From: a virus
Reading direction: 5' to 3' (one strand)
DNA: 64,000 nucleotides
Virus record (IMG/VR): IMGVR_UViG_3300043409_001491
Coordinates: 1-64,000 of that record
Positions 35,252 to 42,504 of the stretch are shown piece after piece (the stretch's first letter is position 1; each line of letters opens with the position of its first letter). The translations under genes were made by a program, and so were the position numbers. Below the pieces are notes generated by a model. That model worked only from the letters and a program-made list of their open reading frames with translations, ran no database searches and was not told where the DNA came from.

Positions 35252-35476
35252 TTATTCCCAACTTCTACTAGTAGCGTACACCTTGCGATTGCTAGGTGTG
35301 TAGTTAGGTAACTCAGTTAGAGCAACCTCTAGGATAGTACCTTGTAAGGCTACTATGTCTAAGTATTCGTTAGCGTAGACTTCGCTAGGTACTACTAGAG
35401 TAGTTGTACTAAACTCTCTTGAGAGAGGATAGTTTGGGTTAGAGTTATACTCTACCTTGTATTTTAGTGAAAACAT
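35252..35476 (-). CDS. 74-residue beta-rich protein
   Basis: MFSLKYKVEYNSNPNYPLSR, then VVPSEVYANEYLDIVALQGT. First leftward gene from the divergent control region. AAAGGAAAAC upstream. Confidence 0.65.
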   Translation of the reverse strand: MFSLKYKVEYNSNPNYPLSREFSTTTLVVPSEVYANEYLDIVALQGTILEVALTELPNYTPSNRKVYATSRSWE

Positions 35477-35527
35477 TTTGTTTTCCTTTCTTTATCAAGA
35501 ACCTTTCTTGATTTTCTTTATACTAGT

Positions 35528-35550
35528 ATTATAACACCTACCACTGACAT
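35528..35550 (-). promoter_or_regulatory. Leftward promoter of the TGTCAG class
   Basis: Minus-strand ATGTCAG, then TATAAT (35528-35533). Starts the leftward block. Confidence 0.62.
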
Positions 35551-35589
35551 TTAGGGGTGTACAAAACGGACATATGGTACATATGCCAC

Positions 35590-35654
35590 TGTGACATACA
35601 TCATGTGGATAACTTGAGCGTGTTTTAAGGGTGTGATGTGCGTCATGTGGATAA
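35590..35654. promoter_or_regulatory. Two degenerate CRP-like sites overlapping two DnaA boxes
   Basis: TGTGA-N6-TCATG at 35590-35605 and again at 35632-35647; each runs into TGTGGATAA (DnaA box on the minus strand, 35604-35612 and 35646-35654). The two 23-bp units are direct repeats 42 bp apart. Confidence 0.65.
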
Positions 35655-35669
35655 CTACCCGAGCCAAAA

Positions 35670-35735
35670 TGTGAGGTAGATCACATGCAGGATACGGCGT
35701 GTCGCCTTGACTTTTAGGGGTATCTATGTTATACT
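35670..35735 (+). promoter_or_regulatory. Rightward promoter module 1
   Basis: Exact TGTGA-N6-TCACA (35670-35685), then ACGGCGTGTCGCC with a GGCG/CGCC dyad, then TTGACT (35707-35712), 17-bp spacer and TATACT (35730-35735). Operator centre is about 64 bp before the predicted start, class I CRP geometry. Confidence 0.75.
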
Positions 35736-35780
35736 TCTAGTATTAGATAGTTAAAGTATAACTATAAAGAAAGGTTCAAA

Positions 35781-35891
35781 ATGAACACTATAGAAAAAAA
35801 TGAGGCTCTCGCTCAGACACCTGAGCAGACCCTAGCAGACTATGCTAGATTAGACGCACTTATCGCTAAGGGTACCTACTCAGATAAGTGA
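35781..35891 (+). CDS. 36-residue protein
   Basis: MNTIEKNEALAQTPEQTLAD, then YARLDALIAKGTYSDK, helical and acidic. AAAGGTTCAAA upstream. First rightward gene; its stop overlaps the next operator. Confidence 0.6.
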   Translation: MNTIEKNEALAQTPEQTLADYARLDALIAKGTYSDK

Positions 35892-35952
35892 CCTATATCA
35901 CACCACGCCAACGGCGTGTCGCCTTGACTTTTCAGGGGATATAGGATACCCT
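35887..35952 (+). promoter_or_regulatory. Rightward promoter module 2
   Basis: AGTGA-N6-TCACA (35887-35902), then ACGGCGTGTCGCC, TTGACT (35924-35929), 17-bp spacer and TACCCT (35947-35952). Same order and spacing as module 1, so it is a duplicated unit. Confidence 0.68.
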
Positions 35953-36072
35953 TACAGGTATAACAATTAAATAGTAACACAAATCCTAGTGAGCCCTACA
36001 TAGTAGGCAAATAACTTAGGTCAGCAAAAAGGTTAGCAAATCGCTAACAGTTAAAAACGAAAGGTGTTCACA

Positions 36073-36246
36073 ATGAATACACTAAACAGAATAAAAGCAG
36101 AGCAAGACCTTGCTCGCTCAATCGCTCATGAGAAAGCAATCGCTAAGTCTCCATGGATACGTGAAAGCGTAGAAGCCTATCGCTCAGCAGATGAGGCACA
36201 GATAGCCACAGTAGAGGCTATACGCAAGCAATGGTATGGTTTCTAA
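36073..36246 (+). CDS. 57-residue helical protein
   Basis: From the ATG at 36073 (AAAGGTGTTCACA upstream): MNTLNRIKAEQDLARSIAHE, then KSPWIRESVEAYRSADEAQI. Unknown. Confidence 0.62.
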   Translation: MNTLNRIKAEQDLARSIAHEKAIAKSPWIRESVEAYRSADEAQIATVEAIRKQWYGF

Positions 36247-36247
36247 C

Positions 36248-36331
36248 ATGACTATACTACTCATCATCTCTCTAGTATCTTTTATCTTTATCCCTATTGG
36301 AATCTACCTAACTAACGAAGGACACATCTAA
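36248..36331 (+). CDS. 27-residue membrane peptide
   Basis: MTILLIISLVSFIFIPIGIY and LTNEGHI: a single transmembrane helix. Follows the previous stop by one base. Confidence 0.5.
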   Translation: MTILLIISLVSFIFIPIGIYLTNEGHI

Positions 36332-36333
36332 AA

Positions 36334-36501
36334 ATGACTATCACATACTCAATTTGGCAAGGCTCAAAACTTATCTCTATCGACAACGTTGCACATGAGG
36401 TTAAAGCAATAGACCACCTCATTGCATCACTCAACGCCAGTGAATTAGGCAAGGTAAAAAAGTTTACTGCTAACGTTATGCACATCAAGGCAGGTGAATA
36501 A
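36334..36501 (+). CDS. 55-residue protein
   Basis: MTITYSIWQGSKLISIDNVA, then KAIDHLIASLNASELGKVKK. Alpha/beta; unknown. Ends at the start of the next gene. Confidence 0.62.
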   Translation: MTITYSIWQGSKLISIDNVAHEVKAIDHLIASLNASELGKVKKFTANVMHIKAGE

Positions 36502-36606
36502 ATGTTATCAGCGATGTATGCACACACATGCGAGACCTGTGGAGATACAGGTATTATTATATTTGATGAAAGCAATACACATATAGACCCTTGCAGGTGT
36601 GTATAA
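36502..36606 (+). CDS. 34-residue zinc-knuckle protein
   Basis: MLSAMYAHTCETCGDTGIII, then PCRCV: CETC...CRC, the pattern of a DnaJ-like zinc knuckle. Coupled to the gene upstream. Confidence 0.58.
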   Translation: MLSAMYAHTCETCGDTGIIIFDESNTHIDPCRCV

Positions 36607-36777
36607 AAAATATTTGTCAATAGTATAAGATCTTTAGCGGGTACCGTGTGCTCACTGTTTTATCTATATTTATTTTATTTATCTATGTATCATACACGTA
36701 TAGAAAATATTCAGATTTTGGTCAAACCTCAAATACAAAATTTTTCAGATTTTCACGGGATATGATAGAATAATACT
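36607..36777 (+). other. AT-rich intergenic stretch
   Basis: 170 bp, no gene. Contains CAAACC once and TATGATAGAATAATACT just before the next ATG, which may supply a -10. Nothing else stands out. Confidence 0.4.
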
Positions 36778-36915
36778 ATGGCTATATTAAACAACCTAGA
36801 TAACGACAAACCACTATTTGAAACAGAATCATCTTCTCTGGCTATAAAGGTTTTTTCAGAAACCTGTTGCAATGGATGTTCTTGCAAATCTGAATCAGAT
36901 CACAAACCAGTATAA
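36778..36915 (+). CDS. 45-residue Cys-containing protein
   Basis: MAILNNLDNDKPLFETESSS, then VFSETCCNGCSCKSESDHKP: four Cys in CCNGCSC. Possible metal site. Confidence 0.58.
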   Translation: MAILNNLDNDKPLFETESSSLAIKVFSETCCNGCSCKSESDHKPV

Positions 36916-36954
36916 CTATTTGTTACATTCAAATAAATAACATATAATTAAACT

Positions 36955-37176
36955 ATGAATTCTGAAACGGTATTGGTTCAAGACAAATCTAGACCTATCC
37001 TGGCTATTAACAGATGTGATTACTGTGATGCTCCAGCAATGGTCAGAGCAACTCTTATAAACGGAGAACTATATTTTTGTGGTCATCATGCTAGAAAAAC
37101 AGGGAATAAACTCGTTATACAATCAATAAATGTTTTTGATCCTGAAGGCGTATTTAATTTCGGTAAACAAGGATAA
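36955..37176 (+). CDS. DUF7455-like zinc ribbon protein (paralogue)
   Basis: 73 residues. INRCDYCDAPAMVRATLING, then ELYFCGHHARKTG: CxxC and CxHH as in the protein at 4210-4437. The two share the ribbon but differ outside it. Function unknown; family typical of actinobacteria. Confidence 0.8.
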   Translation: MNSETVLVQDKSRPILAINRCDYCDAPAMVRATLINGELYFCGHHARKTGNKLVIQSINVFDPEGVFNFGKQG

Positions 37177-37177
37177 A

Positions 37178-37384
37178 TCACCATTTCCCAACGGGACACT
37201 TAGCATTTTGTAACATAGACTTAGCAGCCATAAAGCAACCACACTTCTGACATGTTTGTGTTCTTGGTCTAAAAAATTCACAGGTTTTACAAATTTCTAG
37301 TCTTGCTGCTGCTACTTCCTCTGGTGATCTGGGGGAACCATTAAATAAGTCCCAAGGCCTAACATCTTTTTCTTTATCACTCAT
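37178..37384 (-). CDS. DUF6171-like zinc protein
   Basis: 68 residues from the ATG at 37384. RLEICKTCEFFRPRTQTCQK, CGCFMAAKSMLQNAKCPVGK, W: six conserved Cys. A paralogue on the plus strand is at 42267-42494. It is an isolated leftward gene in a rightward block, convergent with the DUF7455 gene. Confidence 0.78.
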   Translation of the reverse strand: MSDKEKDVRPWDLFNGSPRSPEEVAAARLEICKTCEFFRPRTQTCQKCGCFMAAKSMLQNAKCPVGKW

Positions 37385-37537
37385 ATATCTATTATAGCCC
37401 ATACGGAGATATCATTCCAGTACTTGACACTAGTAGAGTATATTACTCTTATGTTGTCAGGTGGAGGTTTGTACTCTATTTTCGGCTTAATTCGTATCCC
37501 GCCGAATTTGAAATAAAAATAATGTATAATGGGATAC

Positions 37538-37804
37538 ATGACGATTCAAGACTGGGCTGCGCTAATTCTTTCGATTCTTTCAATTATCGCAGTACTCGCG
37601 GGTGGCATCAAATGGTTAGTAAAACATTATTTGAGCGAACTTAAACCAAATTCTGGATCATCGATGAAAGATCAAATTTCAAGATTAGAAACCGCTTTAG
37701 AAGATCAAAGAGTTGACTCTATAAATTCTAGAAATCGACAAGAGAAAAAACTTGATGAGATGTATAAAATTCTACTTGATCATATTGCTAAATTAACTAA
37801 ATAG
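37538..37804 (+). CDS. Membrane protein with coiled coil, holin-like
   Basis: 88 residues from the ATG at 37538. N-terminal transmembrane helix (ALILSILSIIAVLAGGIKWL), then a long coiled coil with SRLETALEDQRVDSINSRNR. Plan resembles DUF2746-type phage proteins placed near lysis genes; role unproven. TATAAT lies 15 bp upstream. Confidence 0.66.
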   Translation: MTIQDWAALILSILSIIAVLAGGIKWLVKHYLSELKPNSGSSMKDQISRLETALEDQRVDSINSRNRQEKKLDEMYKILLDHIAKLTK

Positions 37805-38108
37805 TATTTACTATATATAAACTATCTTTAAAAACCTTAACTACAGTATTCTCTCTTCTTATATATATTTAGTATACACTATTCAATACCTGGCATATTG
37901 GACTTATAGTTACAAAACGGACATAGGTAATTATAACGATTTGATAACTCTTTTTATATACCTGGTGTTATATGCTTAATTATGGCTTATATAACCTTTT
38001 GTTATAAACTTTTATATACTGGCATAAAATAATGTTATAATGTTTTTGCTGGCACTCTAGGTTGCTACCCCCACCCTACGGCGCCTAGGGTGTCCAGTTA
38101 TGAAATTA
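37805..38108. other. AT-rich gap with a perfect GC-rich hairpin
   Basis: About 300 bp without genes. The first 230 bp are very AT-rich with many TATATA and TTATAA palindromes. At 38072-38092 lies CACCCTA-CGGCGCC-TAGGGTG, a perfect 7-bp hairpin. It divides early genes from the virion fibre genes and may hold a terminator plus late promoter, or an origin. Confidence 0.5.
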
Positions 38109-38117
38109 TGGTATAAT
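38109..38117 (+). promoter_or_regulatory. Extended -10 late promoter
   Basis: TGGTATAAT 7 bp before the ATG at 38125; no -35. A transcript from here would be almost leaderless. Confidence 0.62.
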
Positions 38118-38124
38118 CAATATT

Positions 38125-38541
38125 ATGTGTACTCCTACAACCGAAAAACTTGGTGCCACACCTGCCAACATTCAATGGAACGTTGTTCGTGGAGATACGG
38201 CAACGCTTAAGGTAGAGTTTTTTGAAGATGACGAAGTTACCCCATATGAGACTACGGCTTGGACATTTATAGCAACTTCTTATGATCCAGTAGCCGATGC
38301 TTTAGATTTATTAACGGTAGAGTCCTATGAAGACGGTGTTATTTATATTATTGCAAAAGCAAACATTACAGCAAACTGGGGACTTGGAAAATACAAGCCA
38401 GTAGTTTCAGAGTTAAGGTTTGACCTTCAAGCCACACTTCCTGGAGATGGAGTATCTGGCGGTGGCGGAGATGAAGTTACTAAGTGGACTCCAGTTATTG
38501 GAACAATTTGCGTAATGGGTGATGTGAGCGGTACGCTATGA
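38125..38541 (+). CDS. Virion-associated Ig-like/BppU-like domain protein
   Basis: 138 residues. IQWNVVRGDTATLKVEFFED opens a beta-sandwich domain also seen at 39405-39767 (YNFSYYRGDTYQFIIR) and 48752-49210 (VNWTVVIGDSASFRIYVEDD). This RGD/GD-T pattern resembles baseplate BppU N-terminal and other small tail-fibre-attachment domains. Likely a minor virion protein; the stop overlaps the next gene. Confidence 0.65.
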   Translation: MCTPTTEKLGATPANIQWNVVRGDTATLKVEFFEDDEVTPYETTAWTFIATSYDPVADALDLLTVESYEDGVIYIIAKANITANWGLGKYKPVVSELRFDLQATLPGDGVSGGGGDEVTKWTPVIGTICVMGDVSGTL

Positions 38542-38624
38542 TAGTTGTAGTAACTCCAGCCCAAGTAAATATTCCTCCAGTAATTAAAGTTGGAACTAAG
38601 GTTTATAGAACACAGTCTAAGTGA
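38538..38624 (+). CDS. 28-residue peptide
   Basis: MIVVVTPAQVNIPPVIKVGT and eight more residues, beta-like. ATGA coupling with the previous gene. Possibly a virion accessory; uncertain. Confidence 0.45.
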   Translation: MIVVVTPAQVNIPPVIKVGTKVYRTQSK

Positions 38625-38635
38625 TAAAATAGTCT

Positions 38636-39379
38636 ATGGCAAAAAGCATGGACTCTCCACAACCCCTTAAAAGAAAAGGGTATTCTCAAGCAATTCAAGA
38701 ATCCTCTGTTCAGCAAACTACAGATTTAAAAGAATATATAGCCGTCCCTGGACTAACAGGAATTCAAGGCGAAAGAGGACACAAAGGGGACAAGGGAGAA
38801 AAGGGTGACCAAGGGCTTGAAGGATTAAAAGGTGATATAGGTAAGACAGGACCGCAAGGGCCCCGTGGAGAACCTGGAAAGGGTGCTGAGGGCTATGATT
38901 CAGTTTCTGGACAATACCCAGGATGGGTTTATTATAAAAATGGATCAGATAGGTCAGTTAATTTAGGTGCTGGTAGAGGAGATGATGGCTGGGTGACTCT
39001 TAATTTCATCCCAGATAAAGAAAAAAGCAATAGGGAATATATGCCAAGAGGATCAGAAGACCTGTGGCTTCCAGAACAAAACTTATTTAATTTTAAATCT
39101 TTAAAGATTGGGACAAAGGTAGACATAAGATATGATTTTTCTATAGCCACAGAGTCAATGAACACGGACCTTTGGATTAGAACATTTAATGAAAAATATT
39201 TAAAATCTCCAATCTCACATGTTGCAAATCTTAAATACCAGTATTCCTACGATATGTCGTTTTCTCAAACCTTATACATAGACGAGTCAAAAATTAAGAG
39301 TCATGGAGCAAGGCCACAAGCCAGAACCGACACACAGGCTTCCTTGTTTTTAAATGGTCTCTACATATCGGTTTCTTAA
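38636..39379 (+). CDS. Collagen-like tail fibre protein
   Basis: 247 residues. Residues about 40-84 are Gly-X-Y triplets (GIQGERGHKGDKGEKGDQG, GDIGKTGPQGPRGEPGKG), a collagen-like triple helix, followed by a C-terminal beta-rich domain (about 150 residues). Such helices trimerise phage fibres. Some Y positions are Pro (GPQGPRGEP), which could be substrates for the proline hydroxylase encoded 4 kb downstream. An extended -10 (TGATAAAAT, 38622) precedes it. Confidence 0.85.
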   Translation: MAKSMDSPQPLKRKGYSQAIQESSVQQTTDLKEYIAVPGLTGIQGERGHKGDKGEKGDQGLEGLKGDIGKTGPQGPRGEPGKGAEGYDSVSGQYPGWVYYKNGSDRSVNLGAGRGDDGWVTLNFIPDKEKSNREYMPRGSEDLWLPEQNLFNFKSLKIGTKVDIRYDFSIATESMNTDLWIRTFNEKYLKSPISHVANLKYQYSYDMSFSQTLYIDESKIKSHGARPQARTDTQASLFLNGLYISVS

Positions 39380-39388
39380 TGGTATAAT
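39380..39388 (+). promoter_or_regulatory. Extended -10 late promoter
   Basis: TGGTATAAT, followed by AGGAGG and the ATG at 39405. Confidence 0.62.
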
Positions 39389-39404
39389 AAACTTAGGAGG
39401 AATA

Positions 39405-39767
39405 ATGGCATTTCCAGGTACATATAATTTTAGTTACTACCGTGGTGACACGTATCAATTTATCATCCGTCCAAAAAATGCAAATGGGACAACTTTTTCA
39501 TTAGATGCCTATGATGGCAATGCCTTATTTACAATAGCCAATCGGCGTGGTAGCACGGGTACACAGGTCGCAGCAACAGCAACAATAGATACTTCAACCG
39601 ATATTGTTACATGCACAATTACTCCTGAACAAGGAAGAGAACTTGCTGCTGGAACCACATATGTTTATGACGTTCAAATTACAAATACAACCCCAACACC
39701 AGATGTGATCTTTACGCTACTTACTGGATCGATTACTGTAACTGATGATATTACTGGTGCCGCTTAA
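39405..39767 (+). CDS. Virion-associated Ig-like domain protein
   Basis: 120 residues from the ATG at 39405 with a strong AGGAGG. YNFSYYRGDTYQFIIRPKNA, then SLDAYDGNALFTIANRRG: beta-sandwich related to the proteins at 38125 and 48752. One-base overlap (TAATG) with the next gene. Confidence 0.68.
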   Translation: MAFPGTYNFSYYRGDTYQFIIRPKNANGTTFSLDAYDGNALFTIANRRGSTGTQVAATATIDTSTDIVTCTITPEQGRELAAGTTYVYDVQITNTTPTPDVIFTLLTGSITVTDDITGAA

Positions 39768-40330
39768 TGACAGATGTAGTATTATCCACAGATGACTTAA
39801 CTGTTTTATCTGGACCAGAGACAATTGAACTTCTTGTTGACATTGGCCCAACAGGAACACGTGGTAGTAAATTTTTTGTCGGTATTGGAAACCCAAACTC
39901 AGATGACACTTTAGACCCACTATTAAATGACCTATATGTTAACTCAGCACCTGGATCAGATTACGGATACTTGTATCAATATGTTTCAGAGCCTGGTGGA
40001 GATACTTGGGTAGAGGTTTTAAATATTACCCCTGCAATTTATTCAAAAATACATACTGTGACTTTTGCATCAGGAACAGATGCTGATTATGGAAGCGGAA
40101 CAATTGTAGTTCCAATAACAGACATAACCTCAGTTACTGGTTTAGAGGCAGATAATTTTAGTGTTCAATATTCTATTGTTAATGCAAAACCATTAGCAAC
40201 ATCTCTTTCTTTAGTTTCAGTGTCTGGAACAAACCTTGTTCTAAACCTTCAAGCCTCAGAGTATGATGGAACTTGGGCAGCCCTTGAAACAGAGGCTTCT
40301 GTTCATCTATTTGTTTCGGTTGTGCTATAA
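39767..40330 (+). CDS. Tail fibre/virion protein
   Basis: 187 residues, beta-rich: IGPTGTRGSKFFVGIGNPNS has one short collagen-like turn, then YVNSAPGSDYGYLYQYVSEP, a domain common in phage fibres. C-terminal half is a Ser/Val-rich beta domain. Minor virion protein by context. Confidence 0.65.
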   Translation: MTDVVLSTDDLTVLSGPETIELLVDIGPTGTRGSKFFVGIGNPNSDDTLDPLLNDLYVNSAPGSDYGYLYQYVSEPGGDTWVEVLNITPAIYSKIHTVTFASGTDADYGSGTIVVPITDITSVTGLEADNFSVQYSIVNAKPLATSLSLVSVSGTNLVLNLQASEYDGTWAALETEASVHLFVSVVL

Positions 40331-40331
40331 T
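40323..40331 (+). promoter_or_regulatory. Extended -10 late promoter
   Basis: TGCTATAAT overlapping the stop of the previous gene, 18 bp before the ATG at 40349. Confidence 0.6.
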
Positions 40332-40348
40332 GAATGAGGTGAAATGAC

Positions 40349-40933
40349 ATGGCATCTGAATCTATAGGCTCAATTTATCCCACAGAAATACCTGGGTATG
40401 CAGACAATGCTGACATTCAAGCGGCATTTAGACTCTACCACTATGGTTCTACAACATATAGCACTGCAAATTCAAATACCGCAAACCTTGAACCCACATC
40501 AATTGCCTTTCACCTAAATGCGTTACAAGAACAGATAACAACACTAACATCTCCAAGAGAAACTGCAGCAATATCAGCAACTGCTGCTACTGGAACTGTA
40601 CACCTTAATATAAGTACAGCATCCGTTCATATTTACACATCAAACTCAACTGCAAACTATACTTTAAATATTCGTGGAAATTCATCAACTACCCTAAACT
40701 CATTAATGGAAATTGGTGAATCTATTACAGTTACTTTTGAACATCCAAACGGTTCTACGCCATATTATGCCACTGCATATACTATTGATGGTAATGCCGT
40801 TACTCCTAAATGGCTGGGTGGAACAGCCCCTACAGCAGGAAACGCTAGTGCGACAGATGTGTATATGATCCAGATTAGAAAAACTGCTTCTGCTACCTTC
40901 ACATGTCTGGCATCTCAATCTAAGTTTGCTTAG
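40349..40933 (+). CDS. Virion protein with fibre C-terminal domain
   Basis: 194 residues. The N-terminus is helical around [20 protein letters not shown]; the C-terminal domain has [20 protein letters not shown] and [20 protein letters not shown] followed by VYMIQIRKT, a domain that ends many phage tail-fibre or appendage proteins. The exact position in the virion is unknown. Confidence 0.66.
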   Translation: MASESIGSIYPTEIPGYADNADIQAAFRLYHYGSTTYSTANSNTANLEPTSIAFHLNALQEQITTLTSPRETAAISATAATGTVHLNISTASVHIYTSNSTANYTLNIRGNSSTTLNSLMEIGESITVTFEHPNGSTPYYATAYTIDGNAVTPKWLGGTAPTAGNASATDVYMIQIRKTASATFTCLASQSKFA

Positions 40934-40941
40934 GGGTTAAC

Positions 40942-41775
40942 GTGCCACTATTTCGTAATCCCAGCGCAATTGGTATATTTTTAAAGTTAGCACCAACACC
41001 AACTCCAACACCAACTCCAACGCCAACACCTACTCCAACTCCGACGCCAACGCCAACACCTACTCCAACACCTACTCCTACTCCAACGCCTACTCCTACA
41101 CCTACTCCTACACCTACACCTACTCCAACGCCAGAGCCAACTCCAACACCAACCCCGACCCCAACTCCGACACCAACCCCGACCCCAACTCCGACACCAA
41201 CTCCGACACCAACTCCGACACCTACACCAACACCTACACCAACTCCAACTCCTACACCGACCCCTACTCCTGCACCTACAGAAGGAATAGTCTATCTTTC
41301 ATACTGCTATAATGGAACACCAACACAAGATGGATTCTTTGTTGATGCTAATAATGCGGTTGTACAAAATATTAACCAAGCCTGTGCTGCCTACACCTCA
41401 CTTCTTCAAGGTCTTACTCCACCAGCCACAAGTATTGTTTGTTCAATAGTATCGATGCCTGATTTGCCAGCAAGTTGTCCTCCTCCACCAACCCCTACTC
41501 CAACACCTACTCCAACACCTACTCCAACCCCTACTCCAACACCTACTCCAACTCCTACTCCAACGCCAACTCCAACACCTACACCAACGCCTACTCCAAC
41601 GCCAGAGCCAACTCCAACACCAACCCCGACCCCAACTCCGACACCAACTCCGACACCAACTCCGACACCTACACCAACACCTACACCAAGTCCAGTACCA
41701 CCAGGCAACTTCTGTGGCTTTGATTGCTTTGGAGAAGAAGTCGAGTCTTCATGTGCAAATCCATGTCCGTTCTAG
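40942..41775 (+). CDS. Pro-Thr repeat protein (virion stalk or fibre)
   Basis: 277 residues, GTG start. Two long (Pro-Thr)n blocks, about residues 17-112 and 182-253, interrupted once each by Glu, separated by a 68-residue globular segment with four Cys ([20 protein letters not shown]), and ending in [11 protein letters not shown]...CANPCPF. The blocks should form extended polyproline-type rods exposing up to about 80 Thr and Pro residues, ideal for O-glycosylation or proline hydroxylation by the enzymes encoded just downstream. Confidence 0.85.
   Translation: MPLFRNPSAIGIFLKLAPTPTPTPTPTPTPTPTPTPTPTPTPTPTPTPTPTPTPTPTPTPTPTPEPTPTPTPTPTPTPTPTPTPTPTPTPTPTPTPTPTPTPTPTPTPTPAPTEGIVYLSYCYNGTPTQDGFFVDANNAVVQNINQACAAYTSLLQGLTPPATSIVCSIVSMPDLPASCPPPPTPTPTPTPTPTPTPTPTPTPTPTPTPTPTPTPTPTPTPEPTPTPTPTPTPTPTPTPTPTPTPTPTPSPVPPGNFCGFDCFGEEVESSCANPCPF
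40995..41279 (+). repeat. Low-complexity (Pro-Thr)n coding repeat, first block
   Basis: Hexanucleotide-like CCAACT/CCTACA units with varied third positions, all encoding Pro-Thr. Synonymous variety suggests selection on the peptide rather than recent slippage. Confidence 0.85.
41488..41703 (+). repeat. Low-complexity (Pro-Thr)n coding repeat, second block
   Basis: Second Pro-Thr block. A stretch near its end (from CCAGAGCCA) repeats the first block almost exactly, which suggests internal duplication. Confidence 0.85.
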
Positions 41776-41823
41776 TAGTCATGATAAGATATATGCTAAA
41801 CTTAGATATCAAAAGGAGAAATA

Positions 41824-42249
41824 ATGTACGCCTGTGTAGTAAAAAATAGCGAAGGAACTTGGGATGTGTTTGGATTTCTTGCATATCCAGCAAACCAGGA
41901 AAAGCAAGATAGGCTACAGGCTGCAGTGGCAAGCGGTCTTCCAATTACTGGAATGATCTTGACTCCTTATAAGTGGTCAGCAACAAATGGTGCAACTTTT
42001 AACGGTACAGAATTTACTGGAGGAAGCCAATCTCCTGTTCCACAAGACAATGATTGGTCATCAGTTAATACATTTGGGTATATTTGTGATAATGTGATTA
42101 TTGGTGCATTTATAACAAGCACTGGCACTGTAATGTGTAATCAATATAATGCAATATTTGATGATGAAACAACAATAATTAAAGTTCCAGAAAGCCAGAC
42201 AGCCAACATTGGCGATATCTGGGATGGCGAAAACATAATTAATAGATAG
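41824..42249 (+). CDS. Hypothetical virion-associated protein
   Basis: 141 residues: MYACVVKNSEGTWDVFGFLA, then PITGMILTPYKWSATNGATF. beta-rich. Promoter-like TGCTAAACT at 41794 and AAAAGGAG before the ATG. No family recognised; context suggests a fibre tip or accessory. Confidence 0.6.
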   Translation: MYACVVKNSEGTWDVFGFLAYPANQEKQDRLQAAVASGLPITGMILTPYKWSATNGATFNGTEFTGGSQSPVPQDNDWSSVNTFGYICDNVIIGAFITSTGTVMCNQYNAIFDDETTIIKVPESQTANIGDIWDGENIINR

Positions 42250-42266
42250 TAAAAGTGGGGGTAGAT

Positions 42267-42494
42267 ATGTCAAAGTGGGAAGAATGGAAAGAAAGTCTTG
42301 GGGAAACAAGACCTTGGCATTTATTAGATCATAGCAAGTTGGTAGACGACAAGTCTATATCTGATGCTAGACTAAACATATGTAAAACATGTCCAGAGTT
42401 AATTAAACTTACAACAACATGTAAAAAATGTGGATGCTTTATGGCAGCAAAAACAAAACTACAAGGGGCAGCATGTCCAATAGGGAAATGGTAA
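42267..42494 (+). CDS. DUF6171-like zinc protein (paralogue)
   Basis: 75 residues from the ATG at 42267. RLNICKTCPELIKLTTTCKK, CGCFMAAKTKLQGAACPIGK, W: the same six-Cys frame as 37178-37384. It begins the modification cluster and might be a small metal chaperone or regulator; function unknown. Confidence 0.78.
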   Translation: MSKWEEWKESLGETRPWHLLDHSKLVDDKSISDARLNICKTCPELIKLTTTCKKCGCFMAAKTKLQGAACPIGKW

Positions 42495-42504
42495 AGGGGC
42501 CAAA

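Noticed and set aside
38072-38092. Phage attachment site (attP) core
   Set aside because: Only one copy is in view and no integrase gene is present; it is kept as a hairpin only.
41406-41708. Leftward (Gly-Val)n frame
   Set aside because: It is the antisense reading of the Pro-Thr repeat.
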